Source of the DNA: Streptomyces sp. 1222.5
GTDB taxonomy: Bacteria; Actinomycetota; Actinomycetes; Streptomycetales; Streptomycetaceae
Length of the DNA stretch: 64,000 nucleotides
Reading direction: 5' to 3'
Assembly: GCF_900105245.1 (NCBI RefSeq)
Contig: NZ_FNSZ01000001.1
Coordinates: 3,844,001 to 3,908,000 of the forward strand
In this document: piece by piece, positions 1 to 9,141 of the stretch
Position numbering within the stretch: position 1 is the stretch's first letter
Layout of the letters: every line of letters starts with the position of its first letter
Notes under the pieces: model-generated
The model's input: only the letters and a program-made list of their open reading frames with translations
Told to the model about the DNA's origin: nothing
Database searches by the model: none
Translations under genes and position numbers: made by a program

Positions 1-1
1 G

Positions 2-472
2 GTCGCGAACGCCGCGGGGTCCGCGCTGGACCCCGAAACGGGGGTGCTGTACGGGGAGTTGTACCAGGGGCGGGTGGAGTATCCGCGGGAGCGGGTGCAC
101 GAGGCCGCGCGCCGGCGGCTGGCGGAGGCGGCCGCGGACAACGCGCCGCCGCCGCTCAACACGACGCTCGCGGTGGTCGCGACCGACGCGGACCTCTCCA
201 AGGCGCAGGCGCAGAAGCTCGCCGGCACGGCACACGACGGGATCGCGCGCGCCGTGCGGCCGGTGCACCTGCTGCACGACGGGGACACGGTGTTCGCGCT
301 GGCGACCGGCACCCGCCCGCTCGACGCGCACCCGTTGGCGCTCAACGAGGTCCTGGCGGCCGGCGCGGACCTCGTGACGCGTGCGACAGTGCGGGCCGTC
401 CGCGCCGCCGGGTCGGTCGACGGGCCGGGCGGAGTGTGGCCGTCGTACGGGGAGTTGTACGGCACGGCGTAG
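2..472 (+). CDS. P1-family (DmpA-like, S58) peptidase, C-terminal part
   Basis: The gene starts outside the window; the reading frame is open from base 2 and ends at a TAG at 470-472. The visible 156 residues contain NTTLAVVATDADLSKAQAQ followed by a segment ending DGDTVFALATG, which is the conserved second half of P1-family peptidases. These Ntn-type enzymes self-cleave just before a catalytic Ser/Thr, and the N-T pair in NTTL (around base 158) is the likely processing point, by family analogy. Family members release N-terminal residues from small peptides or amides, usually in the cytoplasm. The substrate here cannot be read from the sequence. The family call is good; the rest of the protein is missing. 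Confidence 0.8.
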   Translation, partial: VANAAGSALDPETGVLYGELYQGRVEYPRERVHEAARRRLAEAAADNAPPPLNTTLAVVATDADLSKAQAQKLAGTAHDGIARAVRPVHLLHDGDTVFALATGTRPLDAHPLALNEVLAAGADLVTRATVRAVRAAGSVDGPGGVWPSYGELYGTA

Positions 473-643
473 CGGTCCGGGCGGTGCCGGACCCGGCCGC
501 GGGTCGCCGACGGGTGCGGATTGTCGCGGTTCTGTCACGTGATGGCCTTCAGGAGGCACGGAGGGAACCCCGCCGTGCGCCGGTGCCCTCTTTCCCCACG
601 CACTGGAACGGATCACGCACATCACACGAACATGGAGCAGCCC

Positions 644-1864
644 GTGGCAACGCCGGACATTCGAGCGCGGCGCGTACTGGGGGCCTGTGCCGCCCTGGTG
701 GTCGGCGCCCTCACCCTGACCGCCTGTGGAGGCGACGCCAGCGCCGAGAGCAACGACGGCAAGGGCGGCAAGGGTTCCGCCGACACGTCGACGGCGAAGA
801 TCGCGATATCGGCCAAGGACGGTTCGACCGGCGCGTCCATCAACGCGACCGGGGTGAAGGCCAGCGGCGGCAGGCTCACCGGCGTGAAGATGACCGTGGC
901 GGGGTCGGGTCAGGCCGTGCCGGGGTCGATCTCGGCGGACGGCGGCAGCTGGAAGCCGAAGCAGCAGCTGGAGCGCGGGACGAAGTACGAGATAAACGCG
1001 ACCGCGAAGGACGCCGACGGGCGTACGGCCGCGGCCAACTCCATCTTCACGACCGTCTCGAAGGCGAACAGCTTCATCGGCACCTACACGCCGGACGACG
1101 GCGCGACGGTCGGCGCGGGCATGCCGGTGTCGTTCACCTTCGACAGGTCGATCACCGACAAGAAGGCCGTCCAGTCGCACATCACGGTCAGCTCCAGCAG
1201 CGGTCAGCAGGTGGCCGGGCACTGGTTCGGGGATGAGCGGCTGGACTTCCGGCCGCAGGACTACTGGAAGGCCGGCTCCAAGGTCACGATGAAGATCGAC
1301 CTGGACGGGGTGCAGGGCGCGAAGGGCGTCTACGGGGCGCAGAAGAAGACCGTCTCCTTCACCGTGGGACGGTCGCAGGTCTCCACGGTCGACGTCCGCA
1401 CGCAGACGATGACGGTGGTGCGGGACGGCAGGACGGTCAAGTCGGTGCCGATCTCCGCGGGCAGCGCGGAGCACACCACGTACAACGGCCGGATGGTGAT
1501 CTCCGAGAAGTTCACGCAGACCCGGATGAACGGCTCGACGGTCGGTTTCGGCGGGGAGTACGACATCCCGGACGTGCCGCACGCGATGCGGCTGACGTCG
1601 TCGGGCACGTTCATCCACGGCAACTACTGGTACGACAAGGGCAACCCGCCGTTCGGACGGCAGGGCACCAGCCACGGCTGCGTCGGCCTCGCGGATGTGC
1701 AGGGCGCGCAGGGCGACACGACGGCCAAGTGGTTCTTCGACAACTCGCTCGTCGGCGACGTCGTGATCGTGAAGAACTCCCCGGACACGACCGTGGCGCC
1801 GGACAACGGCCTCAACGGCTGGAACATGTCCTGGAGGGCCTGGACCGCGGGAAGTGCCGTCTGA
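644..1864 (+). CDS. Lipoprotein L,D-transpeptidase (YkuD domain)
   Basis: Forms 3-3 cross-links in peptidoglycan outside the membrane. The 406-residue protein opens with a signal peptide and lipobox (LTLTAC), then a Gly/Lys-rich linker, two Ig-like domains (about residues 50-240) and a C-terminal YkuD catalytic domain. The active-site block reads FIHGNYW, then about 15 residues later SHGCVGL with the catalytic Cys; a short Trp-containing tail follows, as in mycobacterial Ldt2-type enzymes. The GTG at 644 is preferred because GGAG lies 6 nt upstream; an in-frame ATG at 632 lacks a ribosome-binding site. The gene stands alone, between the peptidase and a hypothetical gene. A terminator hairpin follows at 1888-1916. 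Confidence 0.92.
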   Translation: MATPDIRARRVLGACAALVVGALTLTACGGDASAESNDGKGGKGSADTSTAKIAISAKDGSTGASINATGVKASGGRLTGVKMTVAGSGQAVPGSISADGGSWKPKQQLERGTKYEINATAKDADGRTAAANSIFTTVSKANSFIGTYTPDDGATVGAGMPVSFTFDRSITDKKAVQSHITVSSSSGQQVAGHWFGDERLDFRPQDYWKAGSKVTMKIDLDGVQGAKGVYGAQKKTVSFTVGRSQVSTVDVRTQTMTVVRDGRTVKSVPISAGSAEHTTYNGRMVISEKFTQTRMNGSTVGFGGEYDIPDVPHAMRLTSSGTFIHGNYWYDKGNPPFGRQGTSHGCVGLADVQGAQGDTTAKWFFDNSLVGDVVIVKNSPDTTVAPDNGLNGWNMSWRAWTAGSAV

Positions 1865-1887
1865 GCGGCGCCTTTTGACGGAATTCG

Positions 1888-1916
1888 GGGCCGCGCGGGA
1901 ACTCCTCGCGTGGCCC
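1888..1916 (+). terminator. Rho-independent-like terminator after the L,D-transpeptidase
   Basis: GGGCCGCGCG (1888-1897) pairs with CGCGTGGCCC (1907-1916), a 10-bp stem with one G-T pair and a 9-nt loop, 24 nt after the stop codon. No T-run follows, as is usual in Streptomyces. Confidence 0.6.
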
Positions 1917-2021
1917 GCGCGTTTTCCGGGCAGACGTTTTCTCGGTTCGCGGACATGATGTCCGACCGAGGGGCTACGGTATGCACCCACTAGGTGACAT
2001 GCAGCAACGCCGGGAGATGCC

Positions 2022-2768
2022 TTGAGCGTTCCGTACGAGACGGCAGCGTACGAACCAGCCGAGTCGCCCGAGTCTCCGGAGGAGCACCTCGCGCGGCTCC
2101 TCGGCCGTGCCCTGAACTCCTTCGAGCTGCCCGACGAGGTGATACGGCGGCTCGACAGCGCGCTCGCGCACGACAGTTCGCTGCACTCGGCGCACCACTG
2201 CGCGGGGCTGCACCGGGAGACGTACCGGCACACGTGGCTCCTCGCCGACGGCGCGGCCGTCACGCTGTGGGAGCTCGTCCACAACACGGTGCCGGGCGGC
2301 CCCGCGGAGCACGAGGTGTTCGCCGACGAGGAGGAGCTGCAGACGGCCACGGGACGGCTCGGGCTGCCGCAGGACACCCCGGACTTCGAGCTGCCCGCGC
2401 TGATGCGGCTGTGGTCGATCCCCGCGCCCCGGCACGTCTTCGCCTCGCAGGACTCGGCGGATCACGCGCGGCGGCTGCTGCGCCGCGCGGAGAACCCGGA
2501 CCGGCCGGACGCGGAGACGGCGGCGCTGCTGGCGACGGCGACCGCGCACGAGATCACGCAGGCGTTCGGCCGCCCCGGGCGGGCCGGCCGCGCGGGACTG
2601 AGCTACGCGCTCTACGAGCACGCGTTCCTGCTGCCGGACGGCGACGAGGTGTCCCTGTGGGAGGTCGAGCACACGGCGACCCCCGACGGACGGCACATGT
2701 GCGAGGTGTACATGTCGGAGGACGCGGCGAGGGGCGCCATGGAGCAGCGCGCGGCACGCCGGGGGTAG
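2022..2768 (+). CDS. DUF6227-like hypothetical protein
   Basis: 248 residues, acidic, with no signal peptide or membrane segment. It has two similar halves, each containing a motif of the form TW-LL-DG-A-VTLWELVHNT (about residues 70-90) or AFLLPDGDEVSLWEVEHT (about 205-222), so it looks like an internal duplication. I recognise it as a conserved Streptomyces protein of unknown function (DUF6227, from memory). The start is TTG with GGGAG 6 nt upstream. It is a single gene, convergent with the small membrane gene at 2801. Confidence 0.7.
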   Translation: MSVPYETAAYEPAESPESPEEHLARLLGRALNSFELPDEVIRRLDSALAHDSSLHSAHHCAGLHRETYRHTWLLADGAAVTLWELVHNTVPGGPAEHEVFADEEELQTATGRLGLPQDTPDFELPALMRLWSIPAPRHVFASQDSADHARRLLRRAENPDRPDAETAALLATATAHEITQAFGRPGRAGRAGLSYALYEHAFLLPDGDEVSLWEVEHTATPDGRHMCEVYMSEDAARGAMEQRAARRG

Positions 2769-2800
2769 TCCCGGACCCCGTGCCGGGGGCGTCCGTCCGG

Positions 2801-3052
2801 TCAACGGCCGCCGAGTTGCCGTACCAGTCCGGCGAAGGCGTCGCGCTCGGCGGCGGTCAGTTCCACCTTCTCCAGGGCGGGGCCGGCCTGCCGCTGCGGC
2901 GGGAGGACCGGGAGCCGGACCGTCGGGATCTCCCGGAGGGCCTGCGCGCGGAAGCGGCGCAGCAGGCGCAGGACGACGATCGCCCAGGCCACACCGGCCA
3001 GGGTGAGGACGACCGCGCCGGTCCACTGGAGAGTCGAGACGTGCTCAGGCAT
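2801..3052 (-). CDS. Small single-pass membrane protein
   Basis: 83 residues from the ATG at 3052: a short N-terminus, one hydrophobic helix (WTGAVVLTLAGVAWAIVVL), a basic stretch (RLLRRFRAQALR) that should lie in the cytoplasm, then a Pro/Arg-rich region and a charged C-terminal helix (KVELTAAERDAFAGLVRQLG). It matches no family I can name. An upstream in-frame start would add 24 residues of low-complexity sequence and was not chosen. Moderate confidence that the gene is real, because codon use is Streptomyces-like and gene spacing is sensible. Confidence 0.5.
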   Translation of the reverse strand: MPEHVSTLQWTGAVVLTLAGVAWAIVVLRLLRRFRAQALREIPTVRLPVLPPQRQAGPALEKVELTAAERDAFAGLVRQLGGR

Positions 3053-3161
3053 GCGTTCCAGTACACACCACGGTCCGGGACTTTGGCCCCGGACCGTGAC
3101 GTATCTCGCAGGTGCCGTGAACAACTCACAGCGAACTTAAGGGACAAGGGTGGCGGGGTGA

Positions 3162-5318
3162 TCAGGCCGCCACCGGCTGCTTCGTCTCCTTCGGGGAACC
3201 GGCCGCGCCGGCGGCGGGGTCGGTGGCCGTGCTCTCCGGGGCCTGCTTGCGCATGCCCTTGAGCACGATCACCAGGGCCGTGGTGGCGCACACCCCGGCC
3301 GCGACGGCGACCAGGTAGAGCAGCGGGTTGCCGATCAGCGGCACCACGAAGACGCCGCCGTGCGGGGCGCGCAGGGTGGCCCCGAAGACCATCGAGAGGG
3401 CGCCGGTGAGCGCGCCGCCCACCATGGCGGACGGGATGACCCGCAGCGGGTCCGCCGCCGCGAAGGGGATCGCCCCCTCGGAGATGAAGGAGGCGCCCAG
3501 CACCCAGGCGGCCTTGCCGTTCTCCCGCTCGGTCCGGGTGAAGAGCCGGCCGCGGACCGTGGTGGCCAGGGCCATCGCCAGCGGCGGGACCATGCCGGCC
3601 GCCATCACCGCCGCCATGATCTTCATGGCGGAGTCGCCGGGGTCGGAGACCGCGATGCCGGCGGTGGCGAAGGTGTAGGCGACCTTGTTGACCGGCCCGC
3701 CGAGGTCGAAGCACATCATCAGCCCGAGCAGCGCGCCGAGCAGGACGGCGTTGGCGCCGGTGAGGCTGTTCAGCCAGTCGGTGAGGCCCTTCTGGGCGGT
3801 GGCGATGGGCTTGCCGACGACGACGAGCATCAGGAATCCGACGATCGCCGAGGAGATCAGCGGGATCACCACCACCGGCATGATGCCGCGCAACGACGTC
3901 GGGATGTTCACCTTCTGGATCGCCATCACCACGCCGCCGGCGATCAGACCGGCCACCAGTCCGCCGAGGAAGCCGGCGTTGATGTCGAGGGCGATCGCGC
4001 CGCCGACGAATCCGGGCACGAGGCCGGGCCGGTCGGCCATGCCGTAGGCGATGTAGCCGGCCAGGACGGGGACGAGGAACTTGAAGGCCACGCCGCCGAT
4101 CTGGAAGAGCAGGGCGCCCCAGCTGTCGGTCTGCGTCCAGATGAAGTGGTCCATGACCGACGGTGCCTTGCTGACCTGCCAGCCGCCGATCGCGAAGCCC
4201 AGGGCGATGAGCAGGCCGCCCGCGGCGACGAACGGCACCATGTAGCTGACGCCGGACATCAGCCACTTGCGGAGCTTGGTGCCGTAGCCCTCGGTGGACT
4301 CGCCCGCGCGCTCGACGGGCGTACCGCCCGCGGCCGCCGGGGCGCTCACCTCGCCGCGCGCCGCCTTCTCGCGGACCTCGGCGATGAGTTCGGCGGGCCG
4401 GTTGATGCCGGCCTTCACCCCGACGTCGACGGTGGGCTTGCCCGCGAAGCGGTCCTTGTCGCGTACGGAGACGTCGTGCGCGAAGATCACGCCGTCCGCG
4501 CCCGCGATCACCGCCGGGTCCAGCCGGGTGAAGCCGGCGGATCCCTGGGTCTCGACGAACACCTCGACGCCCGCCTCCCGGCCCGCGTTCTCCAGGGACT
4601 CGGCCGCCATGTAGGTGTGGGCGATGCCGGTCGGGCAGGAGGTGACGGCGATCAGACGGAAGGGTCGCTCTTCGGCAGCGGCACCGGTGCCCGCGCCCGC
4701 GGGGGCCGACGGGGCCGGGACGGAGGCGTCCGATGGTGGCGCCGTACTGCCCGCCGCGGCGCCGGCGGAGGCCGCCACCGGCGTCGCGGCGGTGTCCTGG
4801 GAGGCGCCGCTCGCGGCTTCGGCGCCCGGTTCGCCACCGGCGCTCGCGGTGTCCCGCGCGCTCTCCGCCGGTGCCGGCTCCTCGCCACGGATCAGTGCCG
4901 CCGTGGCCGCCGCGTCGTCCGCCGCCCGCAGCGCGGAGGTGAAGTCGGCGTTCATCAGCTGGCGGGCCAGGGAGGAGAGGATCGTCAGGTGGGCGTCGTC
5001 GGCGCCCGCGGGAGCCGCGATCAGGAAGATCAGGTCGGCCGGTCCGTCCGCGGCGCCGAAATCGATGCCGGCGCCGCTGCGCCCGAAGGCGAGGGTCGGC
5101 TCGGTGACATGGGTGCTGCGGCAGTGCGGGATGCCGATGCCGCCGTCGAGGCCGGTCGGCATCTGGGCCTCGCGGGCGGCGACGTCGGCGAGGAAGCCCT
5201 CCAGGTCGGTCACCCGGCCCTGGGCCACCATGCGTTCGGCGAGGGCGCGCGCCGCCGCTTCCTTGGTGTCGGCGGACAGGTCGAGGTCGACCAGGTCCGC
5301 GGTGATCATGTCGCTCAT
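3162..5318 (-). CDS. fruA: Fructose PTS permease EIIABC
   Basis: Takes up fructose and phosphorylates it to fructose-1-phosphate at the membrane. The 718-residue chain is an EIIA domain (residues 1-145, phospho-accepting His65 in GIPHCRST), an Ala/Pro/Ser-rich linker (148-218), an EIIB domain (Cys228 in VTSCPTGIAHTYMAAE) and a C-terminal EIIC membrane domain (about 300-700). AGGAG lies 7 nt before the ATG at 5318. It is the last gene of the run fruR-fruK-fruA, with 229 nt between fruK and fruA. The order and fused domains match the S. coelicolor fruRKA locus. Expression is probably controlled by the DeoR-type regulator at 6492-7253. Confidence 0.96.
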   Translation of the reverse strand: MSDMITADLVDLDLSADTKEAAARALAERMVAQGRVTDLEGFLADVAAREAQMPTGLDGGIGIPHCRSTHVTEPTLAFGRSGAGIDFGAADGPADLIFLIAAPAGADDAHLTILSSLARQLMNADFTSALRAADDAAATAALIRGEEPAPAESARDTASAGGEPGAEAASGASQDTAATPVAASAGAAAGSTAPPSDASVPAPSAPAGAGTGAAAEERPFRLIAVTSCPTGIAHTYMAAESLENAGREAGVEVFVETQGSAGFTRLDPAVIAGADGVIFAHDVSVRDKDRFAGKPTVDVGVKAGINRPAELIAEVREKAARGEVSAPAAAGGTPVERAGESTEGYGTKLRKWLMSGVSYMVPFVAAGGLLIALGFAIGGWQVSKAPSVMDHFIWTQTDSWGALLFQIGGVAFKFLVPVLAGYIAYGMADRPGLVPGFVGGAIALDINAGFLGGLVAGLIAGGVVMAIQKVNIPTSLRGIMPVVVIPLISSAIVGFLMLVVVGKPIATAQKGLTDWLNSLTGANAVLLGALLGLMMCFDLGGPVNKVAYTFATAGIAVSDPGDSAMKIMAAVMAAGMVPPLAMALATTVRGRLFTRTERENGKAAWVLGASFISEGAIPFAAADPLRVIPSAMVGGALTGALSMVFGATLRAPHGGVFVVPLIGNPLLYLVAVAAGVCATTALVIVLKGMRKQAPESTATDPAAGAAGSPKETKQPVAA

Positions 5319-5547
5319 CGCGGGCTCCTATGCGCGCGTATCGCCCGGGGGGAGAGGTGGGCGGGAGGGGGGACGGGGGTGCGGTACGGGGAGGTGGTGG
5401 GTGCGGCCTGCGGGGTGAGTGACGGGGAGTCCCGCCGCGGCCGGTGGGGAGCGGTCGCAGGACGGCGGACCGGGGCCGCACGCCTGACGATCGAGTCCGT
5501 AGGCCCGGCGATCCGGGCCGGGTTCCTACGGCGGCGGGCCGGGGCGT

Positions 5548-6495
5548 TCATGACGCCGGCTCCGTCAGTTCGCGGTCGAGCGGGATCTCCGCGGTGACCG
5601 TCACCGCGGCCGGATCGAGGTCGGCGGGGGTCGGCATCACGCTGCCGGGGAGCTGGACCGCGGCCGCGCCGTGGGCGACGGCGGAGGCGAGGGCCTCGGG
5701 GCCGGTGCCGCCCGCGACGAGGAAGCCGGCGAGGGAGGAGTCGCCCGCACCCACGTTGCTGCGGACGGCGGCCACGCGAGCGTTGCCGAACCAGGCACCG
5801 GTCTCCTCCACGAGGAGCTGGCCGTCGGCGCCGAGACTCGCGAGCACGGCGCCCGCGCCCATCGTGCGCAGTTCCTCGGCCGCCTTGAGTGCGTCGCCCA
5901 CGGTCGCCAGGGGGCGTCCCACGGCCCGCGCGAGCTCCTCGGCGTTGGGCTTGACCACGTCGGGCCGGGCGCGCAGCGCTTCCAGCAGCGCCCGCCCCGA
6001 GGTGTCCAGGGCGATGCGGGCGCCCCCGGCGTGCGCCCGCATGACGACGTCGGCGTACCAGGAGGGCGCGAGGCCGCCGGGCAGGCTGCCGCAGCAGGCG
6101 ATCCAGTCGGCGTCGCGCGACTGCTCGCGCACCGTCTCCAGGAGCAGTTCCTGCTCAGCCGCCGACAGGTCGGGCCCGGGTGCGTTGATCTTCGTCAGCA
6201 CCCCGTCGGACTCCGCGAGCGCGATGTTGGAGCGGGTGGCTCCGGCGATCGGGACCGGCGCGACCTCGATGCCCTGTGCGTCGAGGAGTTCGGCGACGAG
6301 CGCGCCCGGCGCACCGCCCAGCGGGAGGACGGCGACCGTGCGCCACCCGGTGGCCGCGACGGCCCGCGAGACGTTCACGCCCTTGCCGCCGGGGTCCGTG
6401 CGCTCGGTCTCGGCGCGGATGACCTCGCCGCGCTTCAGCGCGAGGACCTCGTAGCTGCGGTCGAGGGACGGGTTGGGGGTGACGGTGAGGATCAT
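5548..6495 (-). CDS. fruK: 1-phosphofructokinase
   Basis: Phosphorylates fructose-1-phosphate to fructose-1,6-bisphosphate in the cytoplasm, the step after uptake by FruA. The 315-residue PfkB-family kinase starts MILTVTPNPSLDRSYEV, has the first PfkB signature GGKGVNVSRA near residue 38 and the second, VGAGDSSLAGFL, near residue 248, with the catalytic Asp in GAGDS. Its ATG overlaps the stop of the upstream regulator gene by 4 nt (ATGA), so the two are translationally coupled. Length and motifs are typical of the family. Confidence 0.96.
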   Translation of the reverse strand: MILTVTPNPSLDRSYEVLALKRGEVIRAETERTDPGGKGVNVSRAVAATGWRTVAVLPLGGAPGALVAELLDAQGIEVAPVPIAGATRSNIALAESDGVLTKINAPGPDLSAAEQELLLETVREQSRDADWIACCGSLPGGLAPSWYADVVMRAHAGGARIALDTSGRALLEALRARPDVVKPNAEELARAVGRPLATVGDALKAAEELRTMGAGAVLASLGADGQLLVEETGAWFGNARVAAVRSNVGAGDSSLAGFLVAGGTGPEALASAVAHGAAAVQLPGSVMPTPADLDPAAVTVTAEIPLDRELTEPAS

Positions 6496-7253
6496 GCGCG
6501 CACTACTTCCGTGCCGCCGCGCTCGATGACGGCGGCGTCTTCGGGGCTCAGCCCGCTGTCGGTGATCAGCAGGTCCACGTCGCTCAGGTCGCCGAAGCGG
6601 GCGAAGTGCTCCTGGCCGTGCTTGGTGGAGTCGGCGAGGAGGACGACCCGGCGGGCGGCGGCGACCGCTGCCCGCTTGACCGCGGCCTCGGCGAGGTCGG
6701 GGGTGGTCAGACCGTGCTCGGCGGAGAAGCCGTTGGCGGCGACGAACAGGACGTCGGCGCGGATCTCGCCGTAGGCGCGCAGCGCCCAGGCGTCCACGGC
6801 GGCGCGTGTGCGGTGCCGAACGCGCCCTCCGACCAGGTGGAGCTGGATGCCCGGGTGGTCGGCGAGGCGGGCCGCGATGGGCAGGCTGTGGGTGACGACG
6901 GTGAGGGCCGACTCCAGCGGGATGGCGGCGGCGACCCGGGCGACCGTCGTACCGGCGTCGAGGATCGTCGTGCCCTCGGCCGGCAGTTCGGCCAGGGCCG
7001 CCTTGGCGATGCGGTCCTTCTCGTCGGCGGCGGTGGACTCGCGCTCGGTGAGGTCGGGCTCGAAGTCCAGGCGGCCGACCGGGATGGCACCGCCGTGCAC
7101 GCGGCGGACCAGGCCGGCCCGGTCGAGGGCCTTCAGGTCGCGGCGGATCGTCTCCGCCGTGACCTGGAACTCCTCGGCCAGCGACAGCACGTCCACCCGG
7201 CCGCCGTCACGGGCGATCCGGAGGATCTCCTGCTGCCGTTCCGGTGCGTACAT
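6492..7253 (-). CDS. fruR: DeoR/GlpR-family regulator of the fructose operon
   Basis: 253 residues, with an N-terminal DeoR helix-turn-helix (RQQEILRIARDGGRVDVLSLAEEFQVTAETIRRDL) and a C-terminal sugar-phosphate-sensing DeoRC domain. Family members bind DNA until a sugar phosphate, here probably fructose-1-phosphate, releases them. It is the first gene of fruR-fruK-fruA and overlaps fruK by 4 nt, so autoregulation of the operon is expected. An inverted repeat in its upstream region (7293-7376) may be the operator. Confidence 0.92.
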   Translation of the reverse strand: MYAPERQQEILRIARDGGRVDVLSLAEEFQVTAETIRRDLKALDRAGLVRRVHGGAIPVGRLDFEPDLTERESTAADEKDRIAKAALAELPAEGTTILDAGTTVARVAAAIPLESALTVVTHSLPIAARLADHPGIQLHLVGGRVRHRTRAAVDAWALRAYGEIRADVLFVAANGFSAEHGLTTPDLAEAAVKRAAVAAARRVVLLADSTKHGQEHFARFGDLSDVDLLITDSGLSPEDAAVIERGGTEVVRA

Positions 7254-7292
7254 GTCCGCTCGCCTCCGCCTGGATGTCCGACCCGTTCCGAC

Positions 7293-7376
7293 TCATGCCC
7301 GAACGTGTGGTTTCACTGGCGAGGCTACGCCCGCGCATCCAGAAAGTAAACAGGTTCGGACTGCAAGCGGGCATGA
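7293..7376. promoter_or_regulatory. Possible FruR operator pair upstream of fruR
   Basis: TCATGCCCG (7293-7301) and CGGGCATGA (7368-7376) are perfect 9-nt inverted copies, 66 bp apart, in the leader/promoter region of fruR. The spacing is long for one dimer site; looping between two half-sites is possible. Assignment to FruR is inferred from position only. Confidence 0.35.
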
Positions 7377-7417
7377 ACGGACTTCCAGGGGGACTCCGGT
7401 GCGTCTCCGGGCGCGGA

Positions 7418-7448
7418 AGAGCCCGGCACCTGCTCGGTGCCGGGCTCT
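7418..7448 (-). terminator. Terminator after the MFS gene (7493-9079)
   Basis: AGAGCCCGGCACC (7418-7430) pairs perfectly with GGTGCCGGGCTCT (7436-7448) around a 5-nt loop. It lies 45 nt downstream of the MFS stop codon, with no clear T-run. Confidence 0.75.
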
Positions 7449-7492
7449 CGGGTCCGCTCTCGGGTCCGCTCGGGTTCTCCGGTCGCGTCCGG

Positions 7493-9079
7493 TCAGGACA
7501 CCAGCTCGGGCTCCTTCGCCGGCTCCGTCGGCTCCGCCGCCGCGGCGCCCTCGACATGCACCGCCGGCCGCTTCGGCAGGGCGGACATCAGCAGGAAGAT
7601 CGCGCCCATGATCCCGGCGACCCACCACAGCGCGTGCTGGAAGGCGTGCACGAAGGCGGGGCCGACCTGGCCGAGGGGCAGCCGGTCGCCGATCTCCCCG
7701 AAGAAGACCACCGAGACGAGTCCCAGCCCCAGCGCGTTGCCCATCTGCTGCACGGTGTTGATCAGCCCCGACGCGGAGCCGGCGTGCTCGCGCGGCACCT
7801 CCGAGAGCACCGCGTCGGTCAGCGGGGCGACGATCAGCCCCATGCCGACGCCCATCACGACCAGCGGCAGGGCCATCTGCCAGGAGGCTATGGAGAGGCC
7901 GTAGCGGTTCGCCTCCCACAGGTAGAGCAGCACGCCCGCACCCATGATCAGCGCGCCCGCCTGGAGCACCTTGCGGCCGAACCGCGGGACCAGCTTCTGC
8001 ACGGACATGCCCGCCGCCGTGGACACCGCGAGCGAGAACGGCACCCCGGTCAGACCGGCCCGCAGCGGGCTCCAGCCGAGACCGATCTGCATGTACAGCG
8101 TCCAGACCAGGAAGAAGATGCCGAGGGCCACACCGAAGACGGTCTGCACGGCGATGCCCGCCGCGAAGCTCTTCACCCGGAACAGTGACAGCTCCACGAG
8201 CGGGGAACCGTCCCGGGCGGCCTTGCGCCGCTCGTACGCCACCAGCGCCGCGAAGACGCCGAACGCGCCCACCATCGACACATGGCCCCACAGCGGCCAG
8301 CCCAGTTCGCGGCCGCGGGTCAGCGGGTAGAGCAGCATCAGCAGGCCCAGCGTGACCAGGGCGACGCCGACGAGGTCCAGCTTGAGCGCCTTCGGGGCGC
8401 GGGACTCGGTGATGAAGCGGCGGCCGAGCAGCCAGGCGACGACGCCGACCGGCAGGTTGATGAGGAAGATGGGCCGCCACTCCAGGCCGAACAGGTTCCA
8501 CTCCGTCAGCAGCGCGCCGAGCAGCGGGCCGGAGACCGCGCCCAGACCGACGATCGCGCCGAACAGGCCGAAGACCTTGCCGCGTTCGTGGGCCGGGAAG
8601 GTGGCGTGCACGATCGACAGCACCTGCGGCACCATCATCGCCGCCATGCCGCCCTGCAGCAGGCGCGAGGCGACCAGCATCTCCGGGTTCGCGGCGAAGC
8701 CGCACAGCGCGGAGGCGAAGGTGAAGCCGCCGATGCCGATCAGGAACACCCGCCTGCGGCCGTGGATGTCGCCCAGCCGGCCACCGGTGATCAGGCCGGC
8801 GGCGAAGGCGAGGGCGTAGCCGGCGGTTATCCACTGGATCTGGCTGACCGACGCGTGGGCGGTGCGCTCGATCGACGGGATGGCGATGTTGACGATCGTG
8901 ACGTCGACCAGGTCCATGAAGGCGGCGGTCATGACGATCGCGAGCGCGAACCAGCGCGTTCGGTCGGTTGTGGCGGGGAGCGCCGTGGGGGCGGCCACGG
9001 CGGCCGCGCCGTCCGTCCGTCGCGGCTCGTCGCGCAGTTCCCCGCGCCCCTTCAGGGTCGTGCGGTCGTTGTCGGTCAT
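7493..9079 (-). CDS. DHA2-type MFS multidrug efflux transporter
   Basis: 528 residues with a hydrophilic N-terminus (about 35 residues) and a hydrophobicity pattern fitting 14 membrane helices. The motif WITAGYALAFAAGLITGGRLGDIHGRRR contains the MFS motif A between helices 2 and 3, and MDLVDVTIVNIAIPSI in helix 1 is typical of EmrB/QacA-type drug:proton antiporters. It is divergent from the WYL-type regulator at 9142, with a 62-bp gap containing a palindrome, so that regulator probably controls it. Substrate unknown. Confidence 0.9.
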   Translation of the reverse strand: MTDNDRTTLKGRGELRDEPRRTDGAAAVAAPTALPATTDRTRWFALAIVMTAAFMDLVDVTIVNIAIPSIERTAHASVSQIQWITAGYALAFAAGLITGGRLGDIHGRRRVFLIGIGGFTFASALCGFAANPEMLVASRLLQGGMAAMMVPQVLSIVHATFPAHERGKVFGLFGAIVGLGAVSGPLLGALLTEWNLFGLEWRPIFLINLPVGVVAWLLGRRFITESRAPKALKLDLVGVALVTLGLLMLLYPLTRGRELGWPLWGHVSMVGAFGVFAALVAYERRKAARDGSPLVELSLFRVKSFAAGIAVQTVFGVALGIFFLVWTLYMQIGLGWSPLRAGLTGVPFSLAVSTAAGMSVQKLVPRFGRKVLQAGALIMGAGVLLYLWEANRYGLSIASWQMALPLVVMGVGMGLIVAPLTDAVLSEVPREHAGSASGLINTVQQMGNALGLGLVSVVFFGEIGDRLPLGQVGPAFVHAFQHALWWVAGIMGAIFLLMSALPKRPAVHVEGAAAAEPTEPAKEPELVS

Positions 9080-9100
9080 GGGAAGAAGGTAGGGCCCTAT

Positions 9101-9119
9101 TAGGTCAGATCGTGTCCTA
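9101..9119. promoter_or_regulatory. Palindromic operator between the MFS and WYL genes
   Basis: TAGGTCA (9101-9107) and TGTCCTA (9113-9119) form an inverted repeat (6 of 7 positions) with a 5-nt spacer in the 62-bp divergent promoter region. A second perfect palindrome, TAGGGCCCTA, is at 9090-9099. It is probably the binding site of the WYL regulator, by position. Confidence 0.5.
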
Positions 9120-9141
9120 GTTCTCCGGCATTCTCATAGGC

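Noticed and set aside
3360..5597. A long open frame on the plus strand over fruA
   Set aside because: It is antisense to a complete EIIABC permease and its translation is His/Gly/Glu-rich low complexity, the usual mirror of GC-biased coding.
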